NCBI RefSeq assembly: GCF_002269345.1
Contig: NZ_CP022889.1
Span: 1,798,001 to 1,862,000 of the forward strand
Direction: 5' to 3'
DNA: 64,000 nucleotides
Source of the DNA: Tsuneonella mangrovi
GTDB taxonomy: Bacteria > Pseudomonadota > Alphaproteobacteria > Sphingomonadales > Sphingomonadaceae
Every line of letters starts with the position of its first letter. Position 1 is the first letter of the stretch. Of the stretch, positions 43,140 to 53,056 are shown piece by piece. The position numbers and the translations under genes are program-made. The notes beneath the pieces were generated by a model. That model was not told the DNA's origin, ran no database searches, and worked only from the letters and a program-made list of their open reading frames with translations.

Positions 43140-44723
43140 ATGACAACTGCGGACACGCACGAGATCGAGGTAGACGTTGCCATTGTCGGCGCCGGGCCGG
43201 CAGGCCTGACGGCAGGTTACCTGCTGACCAAGGCCGGCAAGTCGGTCGCGATCATCGAGCAGGATGCGACCTATGTCGGCGGCATCAGCCGCACGGTCGA
43301 GCATGATGGCTACCGCTTCGATATCGGGGGGCACCGGTTCTTCTCGAAGAGCGCAGCTGTCGTCGACCTGTGGAACGAGATCCTGCCGGACGATTTCATC
43401 CAGCGCCCGCGAATGAGCCGCATCTATTACGAAGGCAAATTCTACAGCTATCCGCTGCGCGCGTTCGAGGCCTTGTGGAACCTCGGAATACTGCGCTCGA
43501 GTGCGTGTATGGCGAGCTATGCCTGGTCGAAGGTATTCCCCAAGCGCGATGTGAAAAGCTTCGAAGACTGGACCAGCAACCAGTTTGGCAAGAAGCTCTA
43601 TTCGATCTTCTTCAAGACCTACACCGAGAAGGTGTGGGGAATGCCGTGCAACGAAATGAGCGCGGATTGGGCGGCCCAGCGGATCAAGGGTCTCAGCCTG
43701 TGGGGCGCGGTGATCGACGGGCTCAAGCGCAGCCTTGGCCTCAACAAGAAGCCCAACGACGGGCAGGCGGTGAAGACTCTGCTCGAAACCTTCCGCTACC
43801 CGCGGCTCGGCCCGGGCATGATGTGGGATGCTGCGCGCGACAAGATCGTTGCCAGCGGCAAGGGCCAGGTGCTGATGGGGCACGCAATGGACCAACTCGC
43901 GGCTGACGGGCAGGGCGGCTGGCGCCTCACCGCCAACGGACCCGAGGGCAAAGCCACAATCCGCGCGGCCCATGCGATTAGCTCCGCCCCGATGCGCCAG
44001 CTGGCGCGGCGCCTGCACCCGCTGCCCGAAAGCACGCTACAGGCGAGCGACCTCAAGTACCGCGATTTCCTGACCGTGGCGCTGATGGTCGAAGGCGAAG
44101 ACCTGTTCCCCGACAACTGGATCTACATCCACGACAGCAAGGTGCAAGTCGGCCGCGTGCAGAACTTCCGCAGCTGGTCGCCCGAGATGGTGCCCGATGC
44201 GAACATGGCGTGCGTCGGCCTCGAGTATTTCTGCTTCGAAGGCGACGGGCTGTGGTCGATGGACGACGCCGACCTGGTCGCGCTGGCGACGAAGGAAATG
44301 GACATTCTCGGCCTACTCGATCCGGCGAAGGTCCGCGGCGGCACGGTGGTGCGCCAGGAAAAGGCCTACCCGGTTTACGACGAGACTTACGCCGAGAACG
44401 TCGAGGCGATGCGTAGCGAACTGGAGGCCAAGCATCCGACGCTGCACTTGGTCGGGCGCAACGGGATGCATCGCTACAACAACCAGGACCATGCGATGAT
44501 GACCGCGATGCTGACGGTGGAGAATATCCTCGCCGGCAAGCGGCTCTACGATACCTGGTGCGTCAACGAAGATGCCGAATATCACGAAGCGGGCGACGAA
44601 GGCGCGGAAAAGGCGCTGCCCGCTCGCGAGACCACTGTCGCGCCGACCCCGGACCAGGCGGCTGCACTCGCATCGGTGCGCGACGTCCCCGAACGGATCA
44701 AGGACGGACGCGAGGCGGCGTGA
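43140..44723 (+). CDS. Glf-like FAD-dependent oxidoreductase (NAD(P)-binding, UDP-galactopyranose mutase-related)
   Basis: 527 residues. The dinucleotide-binding start VAIVGAGPAGLTAGYLLTKA leads to DATYVGGISRTVEHDGYRFD and GGHRFFSKSAAV, typical of the protoporphyrinogen oxidase/UDP-galactopyranose mutase superfamily. Late FAD contact: LVGRNGMHRYNNQDHAMMTA. Such proteins occur beside GtrA and GT-C genes in sugar-modification operons, as here. A GGGGGG ribosome site precedes the ATG. The exact reaction (sugar ring contraction, desaturation) is not known. Confidence 0.82.
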   Translation: MTTADTHEIEVDVAIVGAGPAGLTAGYLLTKAGKSVAIIEQDATYVGGISRTVEHDGYRFDIGGHRFFSKSAAVVDLWNEILPDDFIQRPRMSRIYYEGKFYSYPLRAFEALWNLGILRSSACMASYAWSKVFPKRDVKSFEDWTSNQFGKKLYSIFFKTYTEKVWGMPCNEMSADWAAQRIKGLSLWGAVIDGLKRSLGLNKKPNDGQAVKTLLETFRYPRLGPGMMWDAARDKIVASGKGQVLMGHAMDQLAADGQGGWRLTANGPEGKATIRAAHAISSAPMRQLARRLHPLPESTLQASDLKYRDFLTVALMVEGEDLFPDNWIYIHDSKVQVGRVQNFRSWSPEMVPDANMACVGLEYFCFEGDGLWSMDDADLVALATKEMDILGLLDPAKVRGGTVVRQEKAYPVYDETYAENVEAMRSELEAKHPTLHLVGRNGMHRYNNQDHAMMTAMLTVENILAGKRLYDTWCVNEDAEYHEAGDEGAEKALPARETTVAPTPDQAAALASVRDVPERIKDGREAA

Positions 44724-44757
44724 TGCGCATCTCCCGGCCAGCCGTTCTCCTGAAGGT

Positions 44758-45189
44758 ATGAACCCGGCGATGGTTCAGGCGATTATCCGGATGTGTGACC
44801 AGCGCGTCGTCCGCTACGGCGCAGCGAGTGTGATCGCGCTCGGGATCGACATGGGCAGCTTCCTGCTGCTGCTGTCGCTCGGGATCGCCGCGACGATCGC
44901 CTCGGCGATCGGCTATTCGCTCGGTATCGTCGCCCATTGGCTCGTTTCGAGCCGTGCGGTGTTCACTGACAGCGTTGCCGAACGCGGGCCCGAACGCACC
45001 CGCCAGAAAGCGCTTTTCGTCGGTTCCGCCCTCCTCGGCCTGGGATTGACGACTGCGATCGTCGGGCTTGGCGGATTGGCCGGGTTCGATCCGCGCATCG
45101 CCAAGCTGGTGGCGATCGTCGCCAGTTTCGCGACCACCTGGCTGCTGCGCAACCACCTGATCTTCCGCGCACCCGGAATTCGGGCATGA
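44758..45189 (+). CDS. GtrA-family membrane protein (lipid-linked sugar flippase candidate)
   Basis: 143 residues with four membrane helices. It starts after a GAAGG site at 44758: MNPAMVQAIIRMCDQRVVRY, then SVIALGIDMGSFLLLLSLGI and SAIGYSLGIVAHWLVSSRAVF, the GtrA signature (N-x-x-x-xF-type ending replaced by SSRAVF). GtrA proteins are thought to flip polyprenyl-phosphate sugars. The stop overlaps the next gene (ATGA at 45186), tying it to the membrane transferase that follows. Confidence 0.88.
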   Translation: MNPAMVQAIIRMCDQRVVRYGAASVIALGIDMGSFLLLLSLGIAATIASAIGYSLGIVAHWLVSSRAVFTDSVAERGPERTRQKALFVGSALLGLGLTTAIVGLGGLAGFDPRIAKLVAIVASFATTWLLRNHLIFRAPGIRA

Positions 45190-46988
45190 GCGAACCGGTG
45201 CCTCACGGCCATGCCGGGCCGATGCCGCGCCAGCTCTATGGCCGGCTGGCGCTGGGGTGGCTGGCGGTGTGCGCACTGTTTATCCTCGCGAGCGCCGGGG
45301 CGATCGCCCACTGGCGTTTCCCCGATCCCGACGACACGCTTCGACTGGTCCAAGTGCGCGACCTGCTCGCGGGCCAAGGCTGGTACGATCTCGTCCAGCA
45401 CCGTCTCGACGCGCCCGATGGCGGCGTGCCGATGCACTGGTCGCGGTTGGTCGATGTCCCGATAGCGCTGGCGATCCTCCTCGCCCGCCCGTTCCTCGGT
45501 GAAGGCGGCGCGGAAGGGTTCGCGCTGATCTTTGTGCCGCTGGTGACTTTCGGCGTCGCGATGGTCTTGCTTGCGCGCTTCGCTTGGCGCCACCTCGAAC
45601 GCGACGACATTTTCTACGTCTGCGTGGCGTTCGCGATGTCGGTTCCGGTGATGGCGCAGCTCCGCCCGCTGCGGATCGACCATCACGGCTGGCAGATCGT
45701 CTGCGCGCTCGTTGCGGTCAATGCGCTGATGTCGCGAAGCCCGCGGATCGGCGGGTGGGTGGTCGGCGCTGCGCTCGCGACATGGCTGTCGATCTCGATC
45801 GAGGGCTTGCCCTTGGCCGCAGCGATCTGCGGCGTTGCCGCGCTGCGTTGGCTGCGCGAGGACGGCGAAAGCACCTGGTTCGTCGCGACCATACAAGGCC
45901 TCGGCGCAGCGAGCGTTATCCTGTTCGCCGCCACGCGCGGGACCGCCGACGTGATCGAACATTGCGACGCCATTTCGCCGATCCACGTGGGAATTTTCGT
46001 CGCCGGCGCGCTCGGCGCGACCGCGCTTGGTCGGTTGCGCAACCCGCCCGTCGCCGTGCGGCTCGCCGGACTGGGAGGCTTGGCAGCGATGGCGCTGGCG
46101 ATACTGTGGCTGGTCGCCCCGCAATGCACCAGCGGGGCATTCATCGGGCTCGATCCGCTGGTCGACAAATACTGGTACGCCAATGTTACCGAAGGCCTGC
46201 CGATCTGGCGTCAGGACATCTCGACCGCTGCCGGGATCCTGGTCCCTGGAGTGATTTCGCTGTGGGCTACGCTGCAGTTGGCGCGTCTTTCGTCCGGTTC
46301 GGCCCGCCGCTGGTGGCAAGACTATGGCCTGATGCTGTTGGCCTCGTTCGCAATTGCCGTACTGGTGGCTCGCGCAGGCGCAGTGTTGGGGGCGCTCGCC
46401 GCCGTTCCGATCGGCTGGCAGGTGCGTCGCTGGCTGATCGCGCTGCGCAGCGTCCGCAATCCCGCCCGCCGCTCGTTCGCGCTCGCGAGCATCGCGGTGG
46501 CGCTGGTCCCGACCGCGCCGGTGACGCTGGTCGGGCTGGTCGTCCCCGCGCGCGCCTTCGCGGCGCTGGGCAGCGAGGATCCCGCACTCGCTCCCCCGAA
46601 GGTTTCGGACTGCGACCTCGCCCAAGGCGCGCGAGTGCTCGACAAGCTACCTCGTGGAGAAATTCTCTCGCCGCTCGATATCGCTCCGGAGTTGCTCTAC
46701 CGCACCCGCCAGACCGTCATCGCCAGCGGCCACCACCGCGGTGCAAAGGCGATGCACGTGACGATTGCCACGTTCCTGGCGACACCAGATGATGCGCATG
46801 GCACATTGGTGCAACGCGGCACCCGCTACGTCGCGATCTGCCCCGATCTCAATGAACCCCAGCTCTATCGTGAAGGCAGCCCGCATGGCCTGATGGCCGA
46901 TATCCTCGCGGACAAGGCACCGAAGTGGATGAACCCGGTGCGGGTGCGCGGTGACGGCAGCCTCGAAATCTGGCGAATCGAGAGCTGA
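45186..46988 (+). CDS. polytopic membrane protein, GT-C/STT3-like glycosyltransferase candidate
   Basis: 600 residues with about 11-12 membrane helices and a periplasmic C-terminal domain (about 465-600). The first external loop holds HWRFPDPDDTLRLVQVRDLL, acidic residues in the place used for metal and acceptor binding in STT3-type enzymes. A later LRPLRIDHHGWQIVCALVAV resembles the DHH region of the same fold. Partner genes (Glf-like and GtrA) are directly upstream, so it probably transfers a polyprenyl-linked sugar in the periplasm. The fold is inferred; no named family was recognised. Confidence 0.7.
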   Translation: MSEPVPHGHAGPMPRQLYGRLALGWLAVCALFILASAGAIAHWRFPDPDDTLRLVQVRDLLAGQGWYDLVQHRLDAPDGGVPMHWSRLVDVPIALAILLARPFLGEGGAEGFALIFVPLVTFGVAMVLLARFAWRHLERDDIFYVCVAFAMSVPVMAQLRPLRIDHHGWQIVCALVAVNALMSRSPRIGGWVVGAALATWLSISIEGLPLAAAICGVAALRWLREDGESTWFVATIQGLGAASVILFAATRGTADVIEHCDAISPIHVGIFVAGALGATALGRLRNPPVAVRLAGLGGLAAMALAILWLVAPQCTSGAFIGLDPLVDKYWYANVTEGLPIWRQDISTAAGILVPGVISLWATLQLARLSSGSARRWWQDYGLMLLASFAIAVLVARAGAVLGALAAVPIGWQVRRWLIALRSVRNPARRSFALASIAVALVPTAPVTLVGLVVPARAFAALGSEDPALAPPKVSDCDLAQGARVLDKLPRGEILSPLDIAPELLYRTRQTVIASGHHRGAKAMHVTIATFLATPDDAHGTLVQRGTRYVAICPDLNEPQLYREGSPHGLMADILADKAPKWMNPVRVRGDGSLEIWRIES

Positions 46989-47087
46989 GCACGCCTCATG
47001 ACGCTCGTCGGGTGCCCATGTCGCCCGTCGAGTGGCCGATTGCCCGAACCGACACGCAAGTCTATGCGCCATTGGGAGGTCCGGCGC

Positions 47088-47116
47088 TTGCGCTAGGTGA
47101 CCTATGCGTGTAACAC
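47088..47116 (+). promoter_or_regulatory. candidate promoter of the RND efflux operon
   Basis: TTGCGC (47088-47093), 17-bp spacer, TAACAC (47111-47116), 27 bp before the adaptor gene. Weak consensus match; no operator or repressor gene is visible beside it. Confidence 0.3.
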
Positions 47117-47143
47117 ACTCACGGGGCCGACAGGGCACAGCGA

Positions 47144-48331
47144 ATGAACTATGAATCGACCGTCGCGCCCGAAAGCGGCGCGGTCATGACCCTAGGCGAA
47201 CAGGAAGCGGCGGCCGAGCAGGCGCGTCGGCGTCGATTCGCGATCATCGCAGTCGTTGCCGCCGTCGTGCTGATGGCGCTGCTCTATTTCTTCATTCATC
47301 ACGGAAGCGACGAGGCCGGCGAGCTTGCCGCGCCTCCCGCTGGCCAAGTGCCGGTGGTTTCTGTCGTCCAACCCGGGCACACGACGATCGACGGTGAAAT
47401 CGAAGCGACCGGAACCTTGGCTGCCCGGCGCGAAATCCCGGTCAGCTCGGTTGGCGAAGGCGGCCGCGTCGTGTCGGTGCCGGTCGATGAAGGCGATTGG
47501 GTCCGCAAGGGGCAGGTCATGGTGGTGATCGACCGCTCGGTCCAGGTCCAGCAGGTTGCCGGTGCCCGCGCGCAGGTCGGTGTGATGCAGGCCAACCTCA
47601 ACCTGGCGCAAGCCAATCTCGATCGCGGTCTCAAGCTGGTCGATCGCGGGTTCATTTCCAAGGCCGACATCGACCGGTTGACCTCGACCCGCGATTCGGC
47701 TGCAGCACAACTGCAGGCTTCGCGGGCTTCGCTCGCCGAATTGCAGGCCCGCACCGCGCGGCTCAACATTCTCGCGCCCGAAGGTGGCCTCGTACTGACG
47801 CGCAACGTCGAACCGGGCCAGACGGTGGGAGCAGGCGGTTCGCCGTTGTTCACGATCGCCAAGCACGGCGAGATGGAGCTCAATGCGATGCTCGGAGAGG
47901 AAGATCTCGCCAAGGTCCACGTCGGCTCTCTGGCCAAGGTCATCCCGGTCAGTAGCGGCCAGACGTTCAGCGGGCAGGTGTGGCAGATCGCCCCGACGAT
48001 CGACGCGCAGTCGCGGCAGGGCGAGGCGCGCATTGCGCTGGCTTACGCTCCCGGCCTGCGTCCTGGCGGCTTCGCGTCCGCAACCCTCAGCAGCGGTACG
48101 GTTTCTGCACCGTTGCTGCCCGAATCGGCGATCATGACCGATACCAAGGGCAACTACGTGTTCGTGGTCGGCAAGGATGACAAGGTCCAGCGGCGCGCAG
48201 TGACGACCGGGCTGGTGACCGCCACCGGGATTGCCGTGACCAGCGGCCTCACCGGCTCCGAACGGATCGTCTTGCGGGCGGGCGGGTTCCTCAATCCCGG
48301 GGACAAGATCAAGCCCGAGCTGAGCAAGTAA
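47144..48331 (+). CDS. RND efflux periplasmic adaptor subunit (MFP/HlyD family)
   Basis: 395 residues. A single membrane helix (about 30-51) after a cytoplasmic tail anchors it instead of a lipoprotein signal. The barrel-sandwich halves show EIEATGTLAARREIPVSSVG with VPVDEGDWVRKGQVMVVIDR and, after the coiled coil (about 140-205), RTARLNILAPEGGLVLTRNV. The beta-barrel and membrane-proximal domains follow. It links the pump 10 bp downstream with an outer-membrane channel; no TolC-like gene is in the window. Confidence 0.92.
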   Translation: MNYESTVAPESGAVMTLGEQEAAAEQARRRRFAIIAVVAAVVLMALLYFFIHHGSDEAGELAAPPAGQVPVVSVVQPGHTTIDGEIEATGTLAARREIPVSSVGEGGRVVSVPVDEGDWVRKGQVMVVIDRSVQVQQVAGARAQVGVMQANLNLAQANLDRGLKLVDRGFISKADIDRLTSTRDSAAAQLQASRASLAELQARTARLNILAPEGGLVLTRNVEPGQTVGAGGSPLFTIAKHGEMELNAMLGEEDLAKVHVGSLAKVIPVSSGQTFSGQVWQIAPTIDAQSRQGEARIALAYAPGLRPGGFASATLSSGTVSAPLLPESAIMTDTKGNYVFVVGKDDKVQRRAVTTGLVTATGIAVTSGLTGSERIVLRAGGFLNPGDKIKPELSK

Positions 48332-48341
48332 GGCGCGGTCG

Positions 48342-51300
48342 ATGGGGCTGCGTAACATATCCGCATGGTCGATCCGGAATCCGGTGATACCGATCGTCCT
48401 GTTCGCCGGCCTGTTGGTGGCCGGGTTCCTGTCGTTCTCGCGAATGGACATCACCAACATGCCGGACATCCAGTTCCCGGCAGTGATGGTGCAGGTCAGC
48501 CAGCCGGGTGCCGCCCCGACTGAGATCGAAACCCAGATCACCCAGAAGGTCGAGGCCGCGGTACGTTCGGTCAGCGGAGTCGAGGATATCAGTTCGACCG
48601 CGCGCGAAGGCTCCTCGCAGACGATCGTCAACTTCACTATCGGGACCGATCCCGACACCGCGACCAACGAGGTCAAGAACGCGGTCGACCAGATTCGCAG
48701 CGATCTGCCGAACGGCATCCTTGAGCCGCAGGTCCGCAAGCTGGAGATCAACGGCGGCGGGTTTATCGGAGTTTACTCCGCACAGGCCGACGACATGACG
48801 ATGGAACAGCTCAGCTGGTTCGTCGACGACACTGTCGCCAAGAGCCTGCTGTCGATCGAAGGGATGGCATCCGTCACCCGCAACGGCGGCGTCGATCGCG
48901 AGATCCGCGTCGTGCTCGATCCGGCGCGGATGCAATCGCTGGGGGTTACCGCCAGTTCGCTCAACTCGGCGCTGCGGCAGATGAACATCAACGCCGCAGG
49001 CGGCAAGACCGAGATCGCCGGCTCGCGCCAGTCGGTCCGCGTGCTCGGCAATGCGCGCACTGCATACGACTTGCGCAATCTTCAGATCAATCTTGGCGGC
49101 GGGCGCACGGTCAAGCTGTCCGATGTCGCTTCGGTCTACGACGGGAATTCGGAGCAGACCCGAATCGGCAAGGTCAACGGGCGTCAGGTGGTATCGTTCT
49201 TCGCCCAGCGCGCGCGCAACGTGTCCGATGTGACAGTGCACGACGACTTGCTCGCCAAGCTCAAGCAGATCGAGGCCGACAACCCGGGAGTTCACTTTTC
49301 CGAACTGTTCACTCCAGTGGTCTATACCGAACAGCAATACACCAGTTCGATGGAAGCGCTGATCGAAGGCGCGATCCTCGCGATCGTGGTGGTGTTCCTG
49401 TTCCTGCGCGATTGGCGCGCAACCTTGATCAGCGCGATCGCGATCCCGCTGTCGGCGATCCCGACCTTCTGGTTCATGGACTTGCTGGGCTTCACGCTCA
49501 ATTCGCTGTCGCTGCTGGCGTTGAGCCTGGTGGCGGGCGTCTTGGTCGATGACGCGATCGTCGAGATCGAGAATATCGTCAGACACTTGCGCATGGGCAA
49601 GAGCGCGTACCAGGCGTCGATCGACGCGGCTGACGAAATCGGGCTCGCGGTGGTAGCGACCACCTTCTCGATCGTCGCGGTGTTCCTGCCGGTCGGGCTG
49701 ATGCCGGGTATCTCGGGTCAATTCTTCAAGGCGTTCGGGCTGACGGTCGTCGCCGCAGTGCTGATGAGCCTTGCGGTCGCCCGGATGATCACGCCGATGG
49801 TCGCGGCCTATTTCCTCAAGGCGCACGGCAAGGCCGCGCACGGCGAGGGTTGGCTGATGGACCGCTATATGTCGGTCCTGCGCTGGACGCTGCACAGCGC
49901 AAAGTCGGACGCGATGTTGGCCGGCATCGAGCGACAACCGGCGCGGTGGTGGTACTATCCGATCGTGCTGGTCGTTTCGATTGCGATCGCGGTGGTGGCT
50001 GTGATCGCCGGGATTTTCGTGTTCAAGATCCTCTCGGGAATCGGCATCCCGCTCATTCCGGCAGCGATGGTGGCTCCGTTCGCGATGCTGGGCGCGGGCA
50101 TACTGGTCGCCAAGGGACTGACCTTCGTCCTCGGCACGATGGGTGCCTTTGGGCAGTACATGCACAATCTCGGGGCGCGGACCCGCGCGCGGATGCGAGA
50201 CCACCGGCTCTATGCCTTCGGGCTGGGCATCTATGCCCTTGTCATGACGGTTTCGCTGTTTGCCGGGTTGCCGCAGCAGTTCCAGCCTTCGATCAACCAG
50301 GACACCAGCCAGGTGTCGGTCGAGATGGTGCCGGGAACGACGATCTGGGAAACCGAAAAGGTGGCCGACGAGGTCGCAGCGATTTTGCGCAAGCAGCCCG
50401 AGGTCGAGCGGGTGACCGAAGGTATCTCCGAAGGCAGCGCAACCCTGTATGTCTCACTCGTCCCGGCGAGCGAGCGCGACGATACCAGCGTCGAATTCGA
50501 GCGCCGGATGACCCCCACGCTCCAGAACATCGCCGACGCGCGCGTCAGCTTCCAGTCGCAGAACAGCGGTGGGGGCGGCAGCGGGCGCGACCTCACGGTG
50601 ATGCTGTCGGGCAGCAACCCGGCATTGCTCGACAAAACGGCGCAGAAGCTCGTCGACGAGATGCGCGGGATCAAGGGCGTGGTCGCGCCGCGGATTGCGG
50701 CTGACCTCCAGCGGCCCGAACTGCTGATCGTGCCGCACTTCGACCTGGCCGCCCAGCTGGGTGTAACAACGGCAGCGCTGAGCCAGACGATCCGCATCGC
50801 CACGATGGGCGAGATCGACCAGAACGCGGCCAAGTTCTCACTCAGCGACCGGCAGGTACCGATCCGTGTGATCCTGCCCGAGAAATCGCGCCGCGACATC
50901 GCGACGATCGAAAACCTGCCTGTGCAGACCGCAAGCGGCGGCACCGTCCCGCTTTCGCGCGTGGCGGAAATCCGCTTCGGTGCGGGCCCGACCCAGATCC
51001 AGCGCTACAACCAGTCGCGCCGCGTGGTCGTCGGGGCCGATCTTGGCCCGGGAGCGGTCAAGGGGCCGGTCATGCAAGCGATCAATGCGCTCCCGGTAAT
51101 GAAGAACCTGCCGGTCGGAGTTTCCAACAAGGCGGTTGGCCAGGACAAGTGGCAGGCCGAGATGATCCAGAATTTCATGGTCGCGGTGGTCAGCGGAATC
51201 CTGCTTGTCTTCGCGGTGCTGGTGCTGCTCTACCACCGCTTCGTGTCCCCGCTGGTCAACATGACATCTCTGCTGCTGGCCCCGCTCGGAGGCCTGCTGG

Positions 51301-51764
51301 CGTTGGCCCTCGTCGGGCAGCCGATTTCGATGCCGGTCTATATCGGCCTGTTGATGCTGCTGGGGATCGTCGCCAAGAACTCGATCCTGTTGATCGACTT
51401 CGCGATCGAGGAAATGGCGGCCGGGGTTCCCAAGCGGCAGGCGATCCTCGATGCGGGCCACAAGCGTGCGCAGCCGATCGTGATGACAACCGTCGCGATG
51501 ACCGCGGGCATGGTTCCGACCGCGCTATCGCTATCGGGCGACGGAGCCTGGCGCGCGCCGATGGGCATGGTGGTGATCGGCGGCTTGTTGCTGTCGACGG
51601 TGCTCACGCTGGTGCTGATTCCGGCAGGGTTCAGCCTGGCTGACGGGTTCGAGAAGCGCCTTGGACCCTGGCTGCGCACTCGTTTGTTGACCTACACCCC
51701 GGGCGATGAACACCTGCCTCCCCACCGCGGTCGCGAACTCGACGAAGGCCTGCCTGCTGAGTGA
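48342..51764 (+). CDS. RND efflux transporter permease subunit with extra membrane insertion
   Basis: 1140 residues of the AcrB/MexB-type hydrophobe/amphiphile exporter family. It starts MGLRNISAWSIRNPVIPIVL. The relay aspartates are in LVAGVLVDDAIVEIENIVRH (about residues 402-403) and the lysine in GIVAKNSILLIDFAIEE. About 100 residues more than usual lie between the two halves (about 520-620): two additional hydrophobic helices, WWYYPIVLVVSIAIAVVAVI and IPAAMVAPFAMLGAGILVAK. It exports drugs or envelope compounds with protons. It overlaps the next gene as GTGA. Confidence 0.92.
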   Translation: MGLRNISAWSIRNPVIPIVLFAGLLVAGFLSFSRMDITNMPDIQFPAVMVQVSQPGAAPTEIETQITQKVEAAVRSVSGVEDISSTAREGSSQTIVNFTIGTDPDTATNEVKNAVDQIRSDLPNGILEPQVRKLEINGGGFIGVYSAQADDMTMEQLSWFVDDTVAKSLLSIEGMASVTRNGGVDREIRVVLDPARMQSLGVTASSLNSALRQMNINAAGGKTEIAGSRQSVRVLGNARTAYDLRNLQINLGGGRTVKLSDVASVYDGNSEQTRIGKVNGRQVVSFFAQRARNVSDVTVHDDLLAKLKQIEADNPGVHFSELFTPVVYTEQQYTSSMEALIEGAILAIVVVFLFLRDWRATLISAIAIPLSAIPTFWFMDLLGFTLNSLSLLALSLVAGVLVDDAIVEIENIVRHLRMGKSAYQASIDAADEIGLAVVATTFSIVAVFLPVGLMPGISGQFFKAFGLTVVAAVLMSLAVARMITPMVAAYFLKAHGKAAHGEGWLMDRYMSVLRWTLHSAKSDAMLAGIERQPARWWYYPIVLVVSIAIAVVAVIAGIFVFKILSGIGIPLIPAAMVAPFAMLGAGILVAKGLTFVLGTMGAFGQYMHNLGARTRARMRDHRLYAFGLGIYALVMTVSLFAGLPQQFQPSINQDTSQVSVEMVPGTTIWETEKVADEVAAILRKQPEVERVTEGISEGSATLYVSLVPASERDDTSVEFERRMTPTLQNIADARVSFQSQNSGGGGSGRDLTVMLSGSNPALLDKTAQKLVDEMRGIKGVVAPRIAADLQRPELLIVPHFDLAAQLGVTTAALSQTIRIATMGEIDQNAAKFSLSDRQVPIRVILPEKSRRDIATIENLPVQTASGGTVPLSRVAEIRFGAGPTQIQRYNQSRRVVVGADLGPGAVKGPVMQAINALPVMKNLPVGVSNKAVGQDKWQAEMIQNFMVAVVSGILLVFAVLVLLYHRFVSPLVNMTSLLLAPLGGLLALALVGQPISMPVYIGLLMLLGIVAKNSILLIDFAIEEMAAGVPKRQAILDAGHKRAQPIVMTTVAMTAGMVPTALSLSGDGAWRAPMGMVVIGGLLLSTVLTLVLIPAGFSLADGFEKRLGPWLRTRLLTYTPGDEHLPPHRGRELDEGLPAE

Positions 51765-53056
51765 GCGGTGAAACCCCGACTCCCCCCACGCGTTGGAAGC
51801 GCATGAGGGGCACAGTGGCCATACCCGATCGTGCGCGCGGAATGCGTCGCACCGCCACTGGCTTGCTGCTGGCGATGGCGGCGCTGTTCGTAGCCAGCGG
51901 GCAATTGCTCCATCTCAGCCCCGCGTGGGGATTTGTGCGGGCATTTGCCGAGGCGGCGATGGTCGGCGGGCTGGCTGACTGGTTCGCAGTGACCGCGCTG
52001 TTCCGCCGCCCGCTTGGCCTGCCGATCCCGCACACCGCGATCATCCCGGCGAACAAGGACCGCATCGCCGACACGATGGCGCAGTTCCTGCAGGACAATT
52101 TCATGACCCCTGTGGTGGTTGCGCGGCGCATGAGCGATATGAACCTGGCGCGTTCGTTGGGTGACTACCTCGCAGGGCCTGCGGACCGTGCCGGTGGCGG
52201 CGGTCGGATCCGGGCCGGCGCGGCGGAACTGTTCGCCGAATTTCTCGAATCGCTCGAGCCTGAGCGGCTCGGGACCGAAGTGCGTGGCGGGCTCAAGTCG
52301 CTCGCTGAACGGGTCGATGTGGCCCCGCTGCTCGGTCAGATGCTCGACGCCGCGATTGCCGATAAGCGCCACCTGCCGCTGATCGATTCGGCGATCCGCT
52401 GGACCGGGATCACGCTCGAAGCGAACGAGGAGATGGTTCGCCAGATCATCCACGAGCGCGCCAACGCAATCGTGCGCTGGACGGGTCTCGACGAACGGCT
52501 CGCCAACTCCGTGATCGACGGGCTCTACAAGCTGCTGGCGGAAGTTCTTGTCGAGCCCGATCACCCGATTCGTACCAAGCTCGACGAAGGCCTGGCGAAG
52601 CTCGCGGTCGACTTGCAGGAGGATGCCGAGCTGCGGGCGCGGGTGGAAAAGACCAAGCGCGACTTGCTCGACAACCCGGCGGTGGCGGCATGGTGGCTGG
52701 GGGTGTGGGAGCGGTTGCGTGCCTCGCTGATCCTCGCTGCACGCGATGGCGATGGTGGCCTGTCAGGGCAAATGGGCGAAACGCTCGCCGAACTCGGACG
52801 CAACCTGCAGGAAGACGTCCGCCTGCAAGCGCAGATCAACCGTTTCGCGCGCCGTACCGCAGTCGGCATCGCAAGCCGCTACGGCAGCCAGATCGTCCAG
52901 CTGGTGTCGGAAACGGTACGCCGGTGGGATGCGCGCACAGTTACCGACCGGATCGAAGGTGCCGTCGGCCGCGACCTCCAGTTCATCCGCATGAACGGCA
53001 CGCTCGTGGGCGGGCTGGTCGGGCTCGCGATTTACACGTTGGATTGGTTCCTGTGA
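51761..53056 (+). CDS. DUF445 (YjiN-like) membrane protein
   Basis: 431 residues. The N-terminal helix (about 29-45) and the signature FAEAAMVGGLADWFAVTALF and RRPLGLPIPHTAIIPANKDR identify DUF445, a family of unknown function. A long helical soluble region and a last helix LVGGLVGLAIYTLDWFL follow, so both ends are in the membrane. GTG start overlaps the RND stop and its TGA overlaps the GNAT start (GTGA), so adaptor, pump, DUF445 and GNAT are one operon. Confidence 0.9.
   Translation: MSGETPTPPTRWKRMRGTVAIPDRARGMRRTATGLLLAMAALFVASGQLLHLSPAWGFVRAFAEAAMVGGLADWFAVTALFRRPLGLPIPHTAIIPANKDRIADTMAQFLQDNFMTPVVVARRMSDMNLARSLGDYLAGPADRAGGGGRIRAGAAELFAEFLESLEPERLGTEVRGGLKSLAERVDVAPLLGQMLDAAIADKRHLPLIDSAIRWTGITLEANEEMVRQIIHERANAIVRWTGLDERLANSVIDGLYKLLAEVLVEPDHPIRTKLDEGLAKLAVDLQEDAELRARVEKTKRDLLDNPAVAAWWLGVWERLRASLILAARDGDGGLSGQMGETLAELGRNLQEDVRLQAQINRFARRTAVGIASRYGSQIVQLVSETVRRWDARTVTDRIEGAVGRDLQFIRMNGTLVGGLVGLAIYTLDWFL

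Noticed and set aside
46306-46330. WWQDYG in the 600-residue membrane protein as the STT3 WWDYG motif
   Set aside because: It has an inserted residue and lies between membrane helices rather than in the C-terminal soluble domain, so it is probably coincidental.
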